Shown piece by piece: positions 16,130 through 24,578 of a DNA stretch of 64,000 bases. Numbering within the stretch: the first letter of the stretch is position 1; every line of letters begins with the position of its first letter. Under the pieces are notes generated by a model. That model searched no databases, was not told where the DNA came from, and worked only from the letters and a program-made list of their open reading frames with translations. Origin of the DNA: Microbacterium oleivorans. GTDB lineage: Bacteria; Actinomycetota; Actinomycetes; Actinomycetales; Microbacteriaceae. Made by a program: the position numbers and the translations under genes. The stretch lies in NCBI RefSeq assembly GCF_013389665.1, contig NZ_CP058316.1:2170001-2234000 (forward strand), read 5' to 3'.

Positions 16130-18043
16130 TCAGCGCTCAAGCACCTGCAGGGCGACGATCGCGGCGGCGGCCGACCAGGCCTGCGGCCGGCAGGCCGCCG
16201 GGTACGGAACGGGGACGCGCGTCTGCGACGCCGCGTCGCCCGAGTGCAGCTCGGGCACCCGGTACCCGAACCCGTCGGCCGCCGCGAGCATGCCGTCGAC
16301 GACCTCGCGGGCTTCGCCGACGAAGCCGGCGCGCGCCAGCCCGTGCGCCGCGATCGCGGTGTCGTGCAGCCACACGCTGCCGCCGTGGTACGACAACGGC
16401 CAGTAGCCCCGTGCCCGGGTGGAGAGGGTGCGGATGCCGTAGCCGCTCGACATCGTCGGATCGAGCAGCCGTGCGGCCACGGCGGCCTCGTCGAGGGGAT
16501 CGAGGATGCCGGTGCCGATGAGATGCCCGATGTTGCTCGTCAGGCTGTCGACCGGACGCTTGTCACGGTCGAGCGCGATCGCGGGGTACCGGCCCTCGTC
16601 GGTCTGCACCCAGTAGGTCTCGGCGAACCGCTCGCGGAGCGTCGCCGCCCAGCCGCGCAGCTCGCCGGGGGTACGCCCGCCGCCGTGCCCGAGCCGTTCG
16701 ATCAGCTCGGCCGCCCCCATCGTCGCCTCGTAGGCGTATGCCTGCACCTCGCACAGCGCGATGGGCCCCCGGGCGAGTCGGCCGTCCCGCCACTGGATGG
16801 AGTCTCCGGAGTCCTTCCAGCCCTGGTTCGCCAGACCCCGGCCGCTCTCGTCGATGTAGTCGAGGAATCCGTCGCCGTCGGCGTCGCCGTGGTCGACGAG
16901 CCACGTGAGCGCGCGGTCGAGGTGGGGGAGCAGGTCGCGTACCTCGGCCTCGGGCATCCCCGCCCGCCAGGCGTCGACGAGGAGGCACACCCACAGGGCC
17001 GTCGAGTCGACGCTGCCGTAGTAGACCGGGGGCAGCACGACGCCTTCGCTCGGGATCTCGAGGGCTGCGGCCCGCAGCTCGTGCAGGATCTTCCCCGGCT
17101 GCTGCGCCGTGTCGGGGTCCGTCCGATCGCCCTGCATCCGAGCGAGCACGCGCAGCGTCGAGGCCGCCACCCGGATGTCGAGGGGCAGGGCCAGCCGCGC
17201 CGCCCAGAGGGAATCGCGTCCGAAGAGGGTGAAGAACCACGGTGCGCCCGCGGCGTAGAACTCGTCGTCCGGTCGCCCCGGAAGGGTCAGCCGTAGCGCG
17301 TCCAGGTCGTCGAGGGCCCGGTCGAGCCAGTGCCCGAGGCGCGGTTCGAGAGCCGTTCCGCGCCGCGCGACGGCGTCGCGCTGCCACGGCGCGGGCGAGG
17401 TCGCCCCCGCCACCACGAGCGACGGATCGGTCATCGCCAGGGCCCACGTCAGCGTCGTCTCGCCGTGCGGCGCGACGTCGATCCGCCAGGTCAGGCGCAC
17501 TCCGGTGCCCGATGCCGCGGCACCCGTCTCCACGTCGGCGCCGGGTGCCGACACGTCGAACCGCCGGTCACCGGAGGACACGCGAACGGATCCGGCGTCC
17601 GCGCTGACCTCGACGGCCGCGGCGGCCGCGTCGCCCGCCTTCACCTCGGGCAACGCCGCGAAGTCGGGGTCGAGCTCCACGACGATCGTCGTCGCCAGCG
17701 GCTCGTCGCGAGCCGAGACGATCCGCAGCGCCTCGGTGAACACACCGTCCTCGACGGTCCGCTCGCGCAGCAGTCGCACCCGCGGATCGGGCAACGGCGA
17801 GTCGAGCCCGCGCAGCAGCCCGCCGAACACGACGCGTGAGGCGGACTCCGCCGAGACCGAGACCCACTCCACCGCGGAGTCCGCGCAGGCGAGCGTCAGG
17901 GAGCGCACGTGACGGATGTCGCCGTGATAGACACCGTCGATGGGCGCGTCGCCCATGTCGCCGGACCGACGCGACCACGCCTGGGTGGGCGCGCGCAGCG
18001 CGATGATCGCGTCGTCGAGCAGGGGCTGGCGGGGGATGGTCAT
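16130..18043 (-). CDS. Glycogen-debranching-type amylo-alpha-1,6-glucosidase
   Basis: A 637-residue cytoplasmic glycoside hydrolase of the amylo-1,6-glucosidase / glycogen debranching N-terminal domain type. The first 200 residues form a beta-rich N-terminal domain; the rest is an (alpha/alpha)6 barrel with APWFFTLFGRDSLWAA near 265, QQPGKILHELR near 315, YYGSVDSTALWVCLL near 340 and NQGWKDSGDSIQWRDG near 395. The start ATG overlaps the permease stop, which fixes it; longer frames run into the permease gene. As last gene of a sugar-import operon it probably cleaves the imported oligosaccharide, perhaps branched alpha-glucoside or a related plant or microbial glycan. Exact specificity cannot be read from sequence. 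Confidence 0.85.
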   Translation of the reverse strand: MTIPRQPLLDDAIIALRAPTQAWSRRSGDMGDAPIDGVYHGDIRHVRSLTLACADSAVEWVSVSAESASRVVFGGLLRGLDSPLPDPRVRLLRERTVEDGVFTEALRIVSARDEPLATTIVVELDPDFAALPEVKAGDAAAAAVEVSADAGSVRVSSGDRRFDVSAPGADVETGAAASGTGVRLTWRIDVAPHGETTLTWALAMTDPSLVVAGATSPAPWQRDAVARRGTALEPRLGHWLDRALDDLDALRLTLPGRPDDEFYAAGAPWFFTLFGRDSLWAARLALPLDIRVAASTLRVLARMQGDRTDPDTAQQPGKILHELRAAALEIPSEGVVLPPVYYGSVDSTALWVCLLVDAWRAGMPEAEVRDLLPHLDRALTWLVDHGDADGDGFLDYIDESGRGLANQGWKDSGDSIQWRDGRLARGPIALCEVQAYAYEATMGAAELIERLGHGGGRTPGELRGWAATLRERFAETYWVQTDEGRYPAIALDRDKRPVDSLTSNIGHLIGTGILDPLDEAAVAARLLDPTMSSGYGIRTLSTRARGYWPLSYHGGSVWLHDTAIAAHGLARAGFVGEAREVVDGMLAAADGFGYRVPELHSGDAASQTRVPVPYPAACRPQAWSAAAAIVALQVLER

Positions 18044-18912
18044 TCTTTGACGGCTCCTTCGCTGGCGTTCATGATGCGCCGCTGGAAGATGAAGAACATC
18101 ACGGCGACGGGGATCGTCATGATCGCCGCCGCGGCGAGTTTGATCGGATACTGCGTGCCCTGGCTCAGCTGCCCGCTGGCGAGCGAGGCGACCCCCTTGG
18201 TGAGCGTGGTCAGCTCGGGCGACTGCGTCGAGACGATGAAGTGGCTCAGCTCGTTCCACGACCCCTGGAACGACAGGATGACGATCGTGATGAGTGCCGG
18301 TCGCGCCATGGGCAGGACCACCGACCAGAAGATCCGGAAGGTGCCGGCGCCGTCGATGCGCGCCTGCTCCTCCACGGCCACGGGGATGGACTCGAAGAAG
18401 TTCTTCATGATGAACACCCCTGCGGCGTCCACGAGCAGCGGCAGGATCATGCCCGCGTACGAGTCGTAGATGCCGAGCTGGTTGATGACCAGGAACTTCG
18501 GGATCAGCAGCACGACGGTGGGAACGGCCATGACCGCGATGAGGGCGGCGAACACGATCCCGCGCCCCCGGAACCGCAGGCGCGCGAGCGCGTAGCCGGC
18601 GAGGGAGTTGAAGAACACGCGGCCGAGAGTCACGAACACGGTCACGACCGCCGAGTTGGCGAACCAGACCGGGAAGTCCGAGAACGCGAACAGCCGCTCG
18701 TAGGCCGCCCACGATACGGGCGACGGGATCAGCGAGATGGGGTCGGTCGCGGCATCCGCCTCGGTCTTGAACGAGGTCGCGACCTGCACGAGGAACGGGA
18801 AGATGTAGATCAGCGCGATGACGATCAGCAGCGTGTACAGCGCGATCTGGCCGGTCAGGGCGCGCCGGGAGAGACGGCGACGCGTGCGCGGGCTCGCGGC
18901 GAAAGCGGTCAC
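18040..18912 (-). CDS. Carbohydrate ABC permease (MalG-like)
   Basis: Inner-membrane subunit of a carbohydrate uptake transporter of the CUT1 type, 290 residues. It starts with a basic cytoplasmic tail and has six predicted helices; the first begins at IALYTLLIVIALIYIFPFL. The coupling motif EEQARIDGAGTFRIFWSVVLP near 195-215 is the CUT1 EAA loop. The GTG at 18912 overlaps the stop of the upstream permease gene by four bases, and its own stop overlaps the hydrolase start, so three genes are translationally linked. Confidence 0.92.
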   Translation of the reverse strand: MTAFAASPRTRRRLSRRALTGQIALYTLLIVIALIYIFPFLVQVATSFKTEADAATDPISLIPSPVSWAAYERLFAFSDFPVWFANSAVVTVFVTLGRVFFNSLAGYALARLRFRGRGIVFAALIAVMAVPTVVLLIPKFLVINQLGIYDSYAGMILPLLVDAAGVFIMKNFFESIPVAVEEQARIDGAGTFRIFWSVVLPMARPALITIVILSFQGSWNELSHFIVSTQSPELTTLTKGVASLASGQLSQGTQYPIKLAAAAIMTIPVAVMFFIFQRRIMNASEGAVKE

Positions 18913-20042
18913 GGCTGCCGCCTCCGATCCGTGCGCACCTGGTACTGCCGTGCGCGTCGCGCCGACACGGGACGATCGCGCAGCACGATGCGCTGGACGA
19001 TCGTGAAGAACACGATGATCGCGAAGAGCATGAAGGCGATCGCCGCCCCCTGACCCCAGTCCTGCGAGCCGAAAGCCGCCTGGTAGCTGAGATACGCCGG
19101 TGTCAGCGTGGTCTTGCTCGGGCCGCCCTGCGTGCCGGTGTAGATCTGGTCGAACACCTGCCAGGTGCCGATGAGTCCGAGGGTCAGCACGGTGAACAGC
19201 ACGGGCTTGAGCTGGGGCAGGGTCACCCGCCAGAAGCGCTGCCATCCCGAGGCGCCGTCGACCATCGCGGCCTCTTCGGTCTCGGCTCCGATGTTCTGCA
19301 GGCCCGCGAGGAACAGCAGCATGAAGGTGCCCGAGGTCGTGAACACCGCCATGAGGATGAACGCGCTCATCGCGACGGAGGGCCCGGCGAGCCAGTCCCA
19401 CCAGGAGACGCCGAGGACGCCGCCGTCGGTCAGCGCTGCGGGGCCCTGGGTGATGCCGACCGCGGCGAGGGCGTTGTGGAGGATGCCGCCGGGGTCGTTG
19501 AACCAATTGGGTCCGGTGACTCCGATCCACGACAGCACCTCGTTGACGACGCCGCTCGAGGAGAACAGGAACAGCCACAGCACCGTGATCGCCACGGAGC
19601 TGGTGACCGAGGGGAAGTAGAACGCCGTGCGGAAGAAGCCGCGGCCCCGTAGGATCGCGCGATTCACGAGCAGGGCGAGGAAGAGCGACAGGGCGGTCTG
19701 CAGGGGGACGACCAGCAGCACGTACCAGGCGTTGTTGCGCAGTGCGATGCCGAAGTCCCGCGTCGCCAGTCCGCCCTCGGTCGTGACCGCCGCGTAGTTC
19801 TGGAGGCCGATGAAGCTCACGTCGGACGACAGCGGGCTGCCGCGACCTCCCCAGTCGGAGACGCTCACCCAGAGCGCCATCACGACCGGCACGAGCATGA
19901 AGACGCCGAGGATGACGATCACGGGTGAGACGAACAGCCAGCCCGCGGCGGCCTCGCCGCGTTGGATCCCCCGAGGGGACCCGGCGCGGCGAGGAGGGGT
20001 GCTGCGGCGGGCGCGCGGCCCCACCGGTGCGATGGCGGCCAT
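18909..20042 (-). CDS. Carbohydrate ABC permease (MalF-like)
   Basis: Partner permease, 377 residues. An N-terminal basic region (about 35 residues, proline and arginine rich) precedes the first helix WLFVSPVIVILGVFMLVPV. The coupling loop EEAAMVDGASGWQRFWRVTLP lies near 280-300. A long extracytoplasmic stretch near 130-240 is typical of MalF-type proteins. The ATG at 20042 is two bases downstream of the binding-protein stop. No ATPase gene is present in the operon. Confidence 0.92.
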   Translation of the reverse strand: MAAIAPVGPRARRSTPPRRAGSPRGIQRGEAAAGWLFVSPVIVILGVFMLVPVVMALWVSVSDWGGRGSPLSSDVSFIGLQNYAAVTTEGGLATRDFGIALRNNAWYVLLVVPLQTALSLFLALLVNRAILRGRGFFRTAFYFPSVTSSVAITVLWLFLFSSSGVVNEVLSWIGVTGPNWFNDPGGILHNALAAVGITQGPAALTDGGVLGVSWWDWLAGPSVAMSAFILMAVFTTSGTFMLLFLAGLQNIGAETEEAAMVDGASGWQRFWRVTLPQLKPVLFTVLTLGLIGTWQVFDQIYTGTQGGPSKTTLTPAYLSYQAAFGSQDWGQGAAIAFMLFAIIVFFTIVQRIVLRDRPVSARRARQYQVRTDRRRQP

Positions 20043-20044
20043 CG

Positions 20045-21298
20045 TCAGCCGACGATCGCCTCGAGGTTCGACTGCACCGAATCGAGGATGCTCGTGGGGT
20101 CGCCCGACGAGAGCGACTCGAGCTGGGAGTTGAAGTCGGTGATGACGTCGGCCGAGCCGTCCTGGTTCGGCGGGAACTGGGCGTACTCGGCGCCGTCGAG
20201 GAAGGCCTCGAGCTCGGGGTTGGCCTCGCGCCAGGCGTCCGCCGCCGACTGGATGGAGGGCATCGGACCGAAGGCGTCGGAGAACGCCAGCTGCTGGTCG
20301 GTGCTCGTGAGGAACTCGATGAGCTCGAGCGCGGCCTGCTGGTTGGGGCTGTCGGCCGCCATGCCCCAGCAGTTGGTGAACTGCAGGGTGCCCTGGCCGC
20401 CGGGGCCGGCGGGAAGCGGCGCGACGGTGTAGGCGACGTCGGGGTAGTCGGCGGCGAGGCCGCCGGTGATCCAGTTGCCCTCGATGGTCATCGCCGACAG
20501 CTGCTTTCCGAATGCCTCGCCGCCCCATCCGGCGCCGAGGTCGGCGGCGTAGGCGAACGTGCCGTCGGCGAGATGGGTCTTGACGTACTCCAGAGCCTCG
20601 ACGTTCTCGCTGCTGTCCGCCGTCGCAGCGCCGTCGGTGATGAGCCCGCCACCGGCCTGCGCCATGAAGGCTCCCAGTCGCTGATACTCCGCGCCGAACG
20701 CGAGGCCGACGCGGCCGTCGGTGGTCAGCTGCTGGGCGACCGATGCGAGCTGATCCCAGTCCGTGGGGATGTCGGCCTCGGTCAGGCCCGCCTGCTCCCA
20801 CAGCTGCGTGTTGATGACGAGGGCGAGGGTGGAGAAGTCCTTGGGGGCGCAGTAGAACTGGTCGTCCACGGTGAAGTTCTCCACCAGCGAGGGGTAGAAG
20901 TCGTCGCGGTTCGACAGCTCGTCGCCGTAGGGCTGCAGCGAGCCGTTGCCGGCGTATCCCGCCATCGCGTCGGCTGAGAGGTAGAACACATCGGGCGGCG
21001 AGCCCGCGGCGAATCCCTGCGAGAGCTGCTGCGGAAGGTCGGTCGCGGCCTGGACGGTGGCGTCGACCCCGGACTGCTCCGACCAGGCGGCGACAGCGGC
21101 GGTGACGGCCTCGGTCTCGGCGTCGCCGGACGAGCCGATGACGACGGTGAGCGCGTCGTCCGAGCTCGTGAAGCCGCCGTCGGTCGAGCCGCCGTCGCCG
21201 GCGTCGTCGAACCCCGATCCGCAGGCGGTGAGGGTGAGGGCGCCGGCGGCCAGGAGCGCGGTGGCTCCCAGCGCGGAGCGCGTGCGGTGCGATGACAT
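20045..21298 (-). CDS. Sugar-binding lipoprotein of the CUT1 importer
   Basis: Family 1 solute-binding protein, 417 residues, anchored as a lipoprotein (lipobox LTAC, Cys26) after a typical signal peptide, with a low-complexity Gly/Asp/Ser linker to about residue 45. LTVVIGSSGDAETEAVTAAVAAW is the first strand-helix of the domain; PPDVFYLSADAM near 105 and TIEGNWITGG near 265 are family-typical binding-cleft regions. The ATG at 21298 follows a GGGAGAAG ribosome-binding site. It is the first gene of the operon, about 90 bases downstream of a LacI-type operator, and its regulator is divergent. The sugar is unknown; the debranching-type hydrolase in the operon suggests an oligosaccharide. Confidence 0.9.
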   Translation of the reverse strand: MSSHRTRSALGATALLAAGALTLTACGSGFDDAGDGGSTDGGFTSSDDALTVVIGSSGDAETEAVTAAVAAWSEQSGVDATVQAATDLPQQLSQGFAAGSPPDVFYLSADAMAGYAGNGSLQPYGDELSNRDDFYPSLVENFTVDDQFYCAPKDFSTLALVINTQLWEQAGLTEADIPTDWDQLASVAQQLTTDGRVGLAFGAEYQRLGAFMAQAGGGLITDGAATADSSENVEALEYVKTHLADGTFAYAADLGAGWGGEAFGKQLSAMTIEGNWITGGLAADYPDVAYTVAPLPAGPGGQGTLQFTNCWGMAADSPNQQAALELIEFLTSTDQQLAFSDAFGPMPSIQSAADAWREANPELEAFLDGAEYAQFPPNQDGSADVITDFNSQLESLSSGDPTSILDSVQSNLEAIVG

Positions 21299-21390
21299 GT
21301 GTCTCTTCTCCCTTGATGAGGCAGGACGCGGTCTGTCGGTCGGCCGCCAGCCGGCAGGCACGGGCCGGTGAAGCGATGCGATGACGGTGG

Positions 21391-21404
21391 TTTGAACGAT
21401 CAAA
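21391..21404. promoter_or_regulatory. LacI-family operator
   Basis: TTTGAACGATCAAA is a near-perfect palindrome (one asymmetric pair) with the central CG typical of LacI/GalR operators. It lies in the 216-base gap between the divergent binding-protein and regulator genes and overlaps TATTTG on the minus strand, a possible -10 of the transport operon. Binding there by the 21515 regulator would repress import until the sugar is present. Confidence 0.65.
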
Positions 21405-21500
21405 TAGCGCGTGCAAGAACCATACGAACCGGATGCCGCCGTGTCAACGGGTGCGCCGGCGGCGTGCGCCCGGTGTCGGACGGCGAGCGTGCGCGGACCG

Positions 21501-21506
21501 TAAGAT
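21501..21506 (+). promoter_or_regulatory. -10 element of the LacI regulator gene
   Basis: TAAGAT stands eight bases before the ATG at 21515, so the transcript would have almost no leader, and no ribosome-binding site is visible. This is the same geometry as other leaderless candidates here, with a slightly longer gap. Confidence 0.5.
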
Positions 21507-21514
21507 GGTCGCCC

Positions 21515-22516
21515 ATGGCCAAGGCTCCCACCGTCGAGGACGTCGCCCGCGTCGCCGGCGTCTCGCGGCAGACGGTGTCGAACGTCCTCAACAGTCCCGC
21601 GATCGTGCGTGACGCGACGCGGGCGCGGGTCGAGCGTGCGATCGCCGACCTCGGCTATCGGCCCCACATCGCCGCCCGGGCCCTGCGCACTCGACGCAGC
21701 AGCGCCATCGGCATCCACCTCGACCCGTACGCCGGCGGGGTCTCGGGGGTCGTGCTCGACCGGTTCGTGCACGCGCTGACCGAGAAGGCGGGCGAGCGCG
21801 GACTGCGGGTGCTGCTCTACGCGGCGCGTTCGGCCGACGAGGAGATCGAGCGCATGCGCGAGCTCGTCGAAGGCGGCGAGGTCGACGGCTTCGTCGTCAC
21901 CGGCACATTCCACGGCGATCCCCGCACCGGGTGGCTGATCGACCGCGACATCCCGTTCGTCGCCTTCGGGCGCCCCTGGGGCATCGACGACGTCGACGAC
22001 CCCGCGCATCTGTGGGTCGACGTCGACGGCGCCGCCGGCACCCGCGCCGCGACGGCGCACCTCGTCGCCGCGGGCATCGGAAGCGTGGCGTTCCTCGGGT
22101 GGCCCGCGGGGTCTGGCACGGGCGACGACCGCGAACGCGGCTGGCGGGACGTCGCGGGTGCGGCCGGTGTCAGACTCACCGCCGAGGAGGACGTCACGGC
22201 GGCCCGGGCCGTCGTCGCCGCTGCACTCGCGGACCGGCCGGGCATCGCCGCCGTCGTCTGCGCGAGCGACACGCTCGCCATCGGGGCGCGTCTGGCCGCG
22301 GCATCCGTCGGGCGGGATGCCATGCCGATCATCGGGTTCGACAACACCCCGGCCGCAGAAGCCCTGGGGCTCAGCAGCATCGAGCAGCTGCCCGAGAGAG
22401 TGGCCGACGGGGTGCTGCAGCTGCTCACCGGCCCCTCCGGCGCCTTCGTCGCTCCGCAGGCGGCCACCGCCGGGGCGGCGCACGTCCTCGTCGAGCCGCG
22501 CCTCGTGCTGCGCTGA
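21515..22516 (+). CDS. LacI-family transcriptional regulator
   Basis: A 333-residue repressor-type regulator. The N-terminal helix-turn-helix TVEDVARVAGVSRQTVSNVL (residues 6-25) and hinge helix region YRPHIAARALRTRRS are textbook LacI, followed by a periplasmic-binding-like sensor domain (DGFVVTGTF, VVCASDTLAIGARLA, PIIGFDNTPAAEALGLSSI). It most likely controls the divergent sugar-import operon through the palindrome at 21391-21404 and responds to the imported sugar or a breakdown product. The start at 21515 is set by homology; longer frames upstream run through the operator region. Confidence 0.9.
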   Translation: MAKAPTVEDVARVAGVSRQTVSNVLNSPAIVRDATRARVERAIADLGYRPHIAARALRTRRSSAIGIHLDPYAGGVSGVVLDRFVHALTEKAGERGLRVLLYAARSADEEIERMRELVEGGEVDGFVVTGTFHGDPRTGWLIDRDIPFVAFGRPWGIDDVDDPAHLWVDVDGAAGTRAATAHLVAAGIGSVAFLGWPAGSGTGDDRERGWRDVAGAAGVRLTAEEDVTAARAVVAAALADRPGIAAVVCASDTLAIGARLAAASVGRDAMPIIGFDNTPAAEALGLSSIEQLPERVADGVLQLLTGPSGAFVAPQAATAGAAHVLVEPRLVLR

Positions 22517-22577
22517 GTGCGCCGCCGGCCGGTACGTCCGTCGCGCAGGTGTCGCCTCGGCCGCCGTCGCCGGAAGG

Positions 22578-22620
22578 ATCCGTCACACCGGTTCGACGGA
22601 TATCGCGGGCTCGGGCCCGC
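22578..22620. terminator. Two hairpins between convergent genes
   Basis: ATCCGTC (22578-22584) pairs with GACGGAT (22595-22601) around a ten-base loop, and GCGGGC (22605-22610) pairs with GCCCGC (22615-22620) around TCGG. They fill the gap between the LacI gene and the convergent amidotransferase gene. There is no T-run, so they are presumed bidirectional, weak terminators. Confidence 0.45.
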
Positions 22621-22625
22621 CGGTA

Positions 22626-23351
22626 TCAGAACGCGGCGGCGAAGGCGGCGAGAAGGCGCGCGGGCTCGGAGACGGGCGCCTCGAGCACCCGCGCGGCGAT
22701 GCGATCGTAGTCGGCGGCGTCGAAGTAGCCGTCGTTGCGGTAGACGGTCATCCGCTCGGTGAAGTCGCGGGGCGTGGGCTCAGGGTGGAACTGGGTCGCG
22801 TAGAGGCGATCGCCGACCCGGTACGCCTGGACGGGGCAATCGGGGTTGGTGGCCAGGAGTACCGCTCCGGGGGGTAGCGTCCGCGTGCCCTCCTTGTGCG
22901 CGGTCAGGGCCGAGAAGGTCTCGGGGAGGTCGCCCAGGAGCGCGTCGGCACGCCCGGCGTCGGTGAGCGTCACCTCGGTCGGGCCGGTCTCCTCGGGGAA
23001 GTCCCGCGAGATCGCACCTCCCAGTCGCGTCGTGGCGACCCCGATGCCGTAGCAGGTGAACAACGCGGCGGTGGTGCCGGCGGCGGCGGCGTCGGCGATG
23101 CGCGCGAGATCGGCCTCGAGCCGGATCTGCCCCTCGGCCTTCGTCTCGGCGTCGTCGGTGGCGTTGTACGGGCTGCCGCCCACGACGAAGCCGCGCCAGC
23201 GGGTGAAAGCGTCGTCGGGCAGCGGCTCACGCGTGAGATCGATGCGATCGAGCTCCGATTCGTCCAGGCCCATCGCCGCGCGGAACGACGCGTACTCGGC
23301 CTCGGCCGCGACGCGCTGCGGGCGCACGCAGACGTAGACGAGCGGGACCAT
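22626..23351 (-). CDS. Class I glutamine amidotransferase-like protein (GuaA-N type)
   Basis: A stand-alone 241-residue glutamine amidotransferase of the GMP-synthase-like group. The nucleophile elbow TCYGIG carries Cys100, and TQFHPE supplies His189 and Glu191, so the triad is complete. FVVGGSPYNATDD near 55 replaces the usual GxGxP entry. Proteins of this type hydrolyse gamma-glutamyl amides or glutamine, often in amine or peptide catabolism; they are not GMP synthase itself because the synthetase half is missing. The start is set by homology and by TAGAAT six bases upstream. Confidence 0.85.
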   Translation of the reverse strand: MVPLVYVCVRPQRVAAEAEYASFRAAMGLDESELDRIDLTREPLPDDAFTRWRGFVVGGSPYNATDDAETKAEGQIRLEADLARIADAAAAGTTAALFTCYGIGVATTRLGGAISRDFPEETGPTEVTLTDAGRADALLGDLPETFSALTAHKEGTRTLPPGAVLLATNPDCPVQAYRVGDRLYATQFHPEPTPRDFTERMTVYRNDGYFDAADYDRIAARVLEAPVSEPARLLAAFAAAF

Positions 23352-23357
23352 TCGAGA

Positions 23358-23363
23358 ATTCTA
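23358..23363 (-). promoter_or_regulatory. Leaderless -10 element of the amidotransferase gene
   Basis: Read on the minus strand, TAGAAT lies exactly six bases before the ATG at 23351. It is one of the closest matches to the -10 consensus in the window, and no ribosome-binding site precedes the start. Confidence 0.6.
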
Positions 23364-23426
23364 TGACCCCCGCGGCGCCTGAGCGCCCGGGATGACGCGC
23401 GGTGACGCGTCGATCACAATGGCCTG

Positions 23427-23726
23427 ATGACCGCCCGTGTGATCGTGACCGACGTCGCCGACCTCGTGACTGTGCTCGACGAGCTCGACCGTGCCGCGGC
23501 GCGTCACGGCTGGCGGGTGATCCGGCCGATGGATGCGGCGGAGCTCGCAGACCGTGCCCGGCGGGCGCAGGGGGGGCTGCGGATGCCCGCACCACTGACG
23601 GTGACACTCGAAGCCGATCCGGCCGCGGCCTCGTCGAGCGCCCCGATCGACGCGGCCGTGCTCCTCGCACGGACGCCGGTCAGGGGCGCCGTGGTGGACG
23701 CCGGTCGCGGGCTCCACCGCGGCTGA
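23427..23726 (+). CDS. Hypothetical 99-residue protein
   Basis: A small soluble protein I do not recognise. The N-terminal half (VIVTDVADLVTVLDELDRAA and on to residue 50) looks like an alpha/beta unit, and the second half is rich in alanine, proline and glycine. CACAAT lies six bases before the ATG, in line with leaderless starts nearby, and codon use is normal for the region. It stands alone between a divergent amidotransferase gene and a convergent LysR-like gene. The reading frame could in principle be chance, since GC-rich DNA gives many open frames. Confidence 0.5.
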   Translation: MTARVIVTDVADLVTVLDELDRAAARHGWRVIRPMDAAELADRARRAQGGLRMPAPLTVTLEADPAAASSSAPIDAAVLLARTPVRGAVVDAGRGLHRG

Positions 23727-23752
23727 CGCGTCGGCCGTTGCCGAGGCAGCGG

Positions 23753-24547
23753 TCAGCGCGAGGAGTTCGCGGTGCGACCGCGGACGATGCCGATGAAGGC
23801 GTTTACCGATGGGGTCGTCGCCTCCGTGCGCCAGGCGAGGGCGACGCCCGAGACGGGGGCGTCGACGATGGGGCGGTAGTGCACGTCTTTGCGCTGATGC
23901 AGTCGGGCCAGCGACATGGGCACGATCGCGATGCCGACACCCGCCGCCACCGTCGCGATCGCGTCGGCCGTCGACGCGACGGGCGGGAACGAGGGGGCGA
24001 CGGAGCCGGGGACGTCGAGCTGCAGCACGTCGTCGCGGGGGACGATCACCACCTCGCCGTCGAGGTCCGCGAGAGTCAGCTCGTCGACCGCGGTAAGGGC
24101 CGAATCGGCAGCGCAGACGGCCACCGGAACCTCGTCGTACAGGGCGATCACGCTCAGTCCGTCGCGCTCGACCGGCATCCGGACGATGGCGGCGTCGACC
24201 GTGCCGTCGACGAGGGCGTCACGCTGCTGCGCGACCTCGATCGGGACGAGCTCCAGCGGCGTGCGCGGCATCCGGGTCTTCCACACGTCGATCCACTTTC
24301 CCGGCGTCGCACCCGGAACCGCTCCGAGGCGGAAAGGACCCGTCGGAGCGGCGTCTCGCGTGCCGGCGTCTGCGGCGCTGCGTGCAGCCGTCGAGCCCGG
24401 GGGTCTCCCGGACGTCGGCCGCTGGTCTCGCGAGCCGCTGGAGCGCGGGGCACCGCCGCGTCGAGAACCGTTCTTGCGCGGCGCCCCACCACCGCGCTGC
24501 TGCCCGCCGCCGCGTGAGCCGCGTCCAGGGGTGCCGGCCGGTGTCAT
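23753..24547 (-). CDS. LysR effector-binding domain with RG/GS-rich N-terminus, no HTH
   Basis: A 264-residue protein. Residues 1 to about 70 are disordered and rich in Gly, Arg, Ser and Pro ([19 protein letters not shown]). From about 72 (FRLGAVPGATPGKW) it is a LysR-type substrate-binding domain: LELVPIEVAQQRDALVDGTVD, VPVAVCAAD, VVIVPRDD and VAAGVGIAIVPMSLA are the usual strands. The winged-helix DNA-binding domain is absent and there is no room for it upstream, since the next gene ends nearby. It may bind a small molecule without being a classical regulator, or bind nucleic acid through its basic tail; both are guesses. TACGCT lies six bases before the ATG. Confidence 0.8.
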   Translation of the reverse strand: MTPAGTPGRGSRGGGQQRGGGAPRKNGSRRGGAPRSSGSRDQRPTSGRPPGSTAARSAADAGTRDAAPTGPFRLGAVPGATPGKWIDVWKTRMPRTPLELVPIEVAQQRDALVDGTVDAAIVRMPVERDGLSVIALYDEVPVAVCAADSALTAVDELTLADLDGEVVIVPRDDVLQLDVPGSVAPSFPPVASTADAIATVAAGVGIAIVPMSLARLHQRKDVHYRPIVDAPVSGVALAWRTEATTPSVNAFIGIVRGRTANSSR

Positions 24548-24553
24548 GGGTCG

Positions 24554-24559
24554 AGCGTA
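24554..24559 (-). promoter_or_regulatory. Leaderless -10 element of the LysR-domain gene
   Basis: On the minus strand TACGCT ends six bases before the ATG at 24547. It supports that ATG as the true start, and thus the absence of a helix-turn-helix domain in the protein. Confidence 0.5.
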
Positions 24560-24578
24560 TCGGCCCCGCCCGGGCCGA

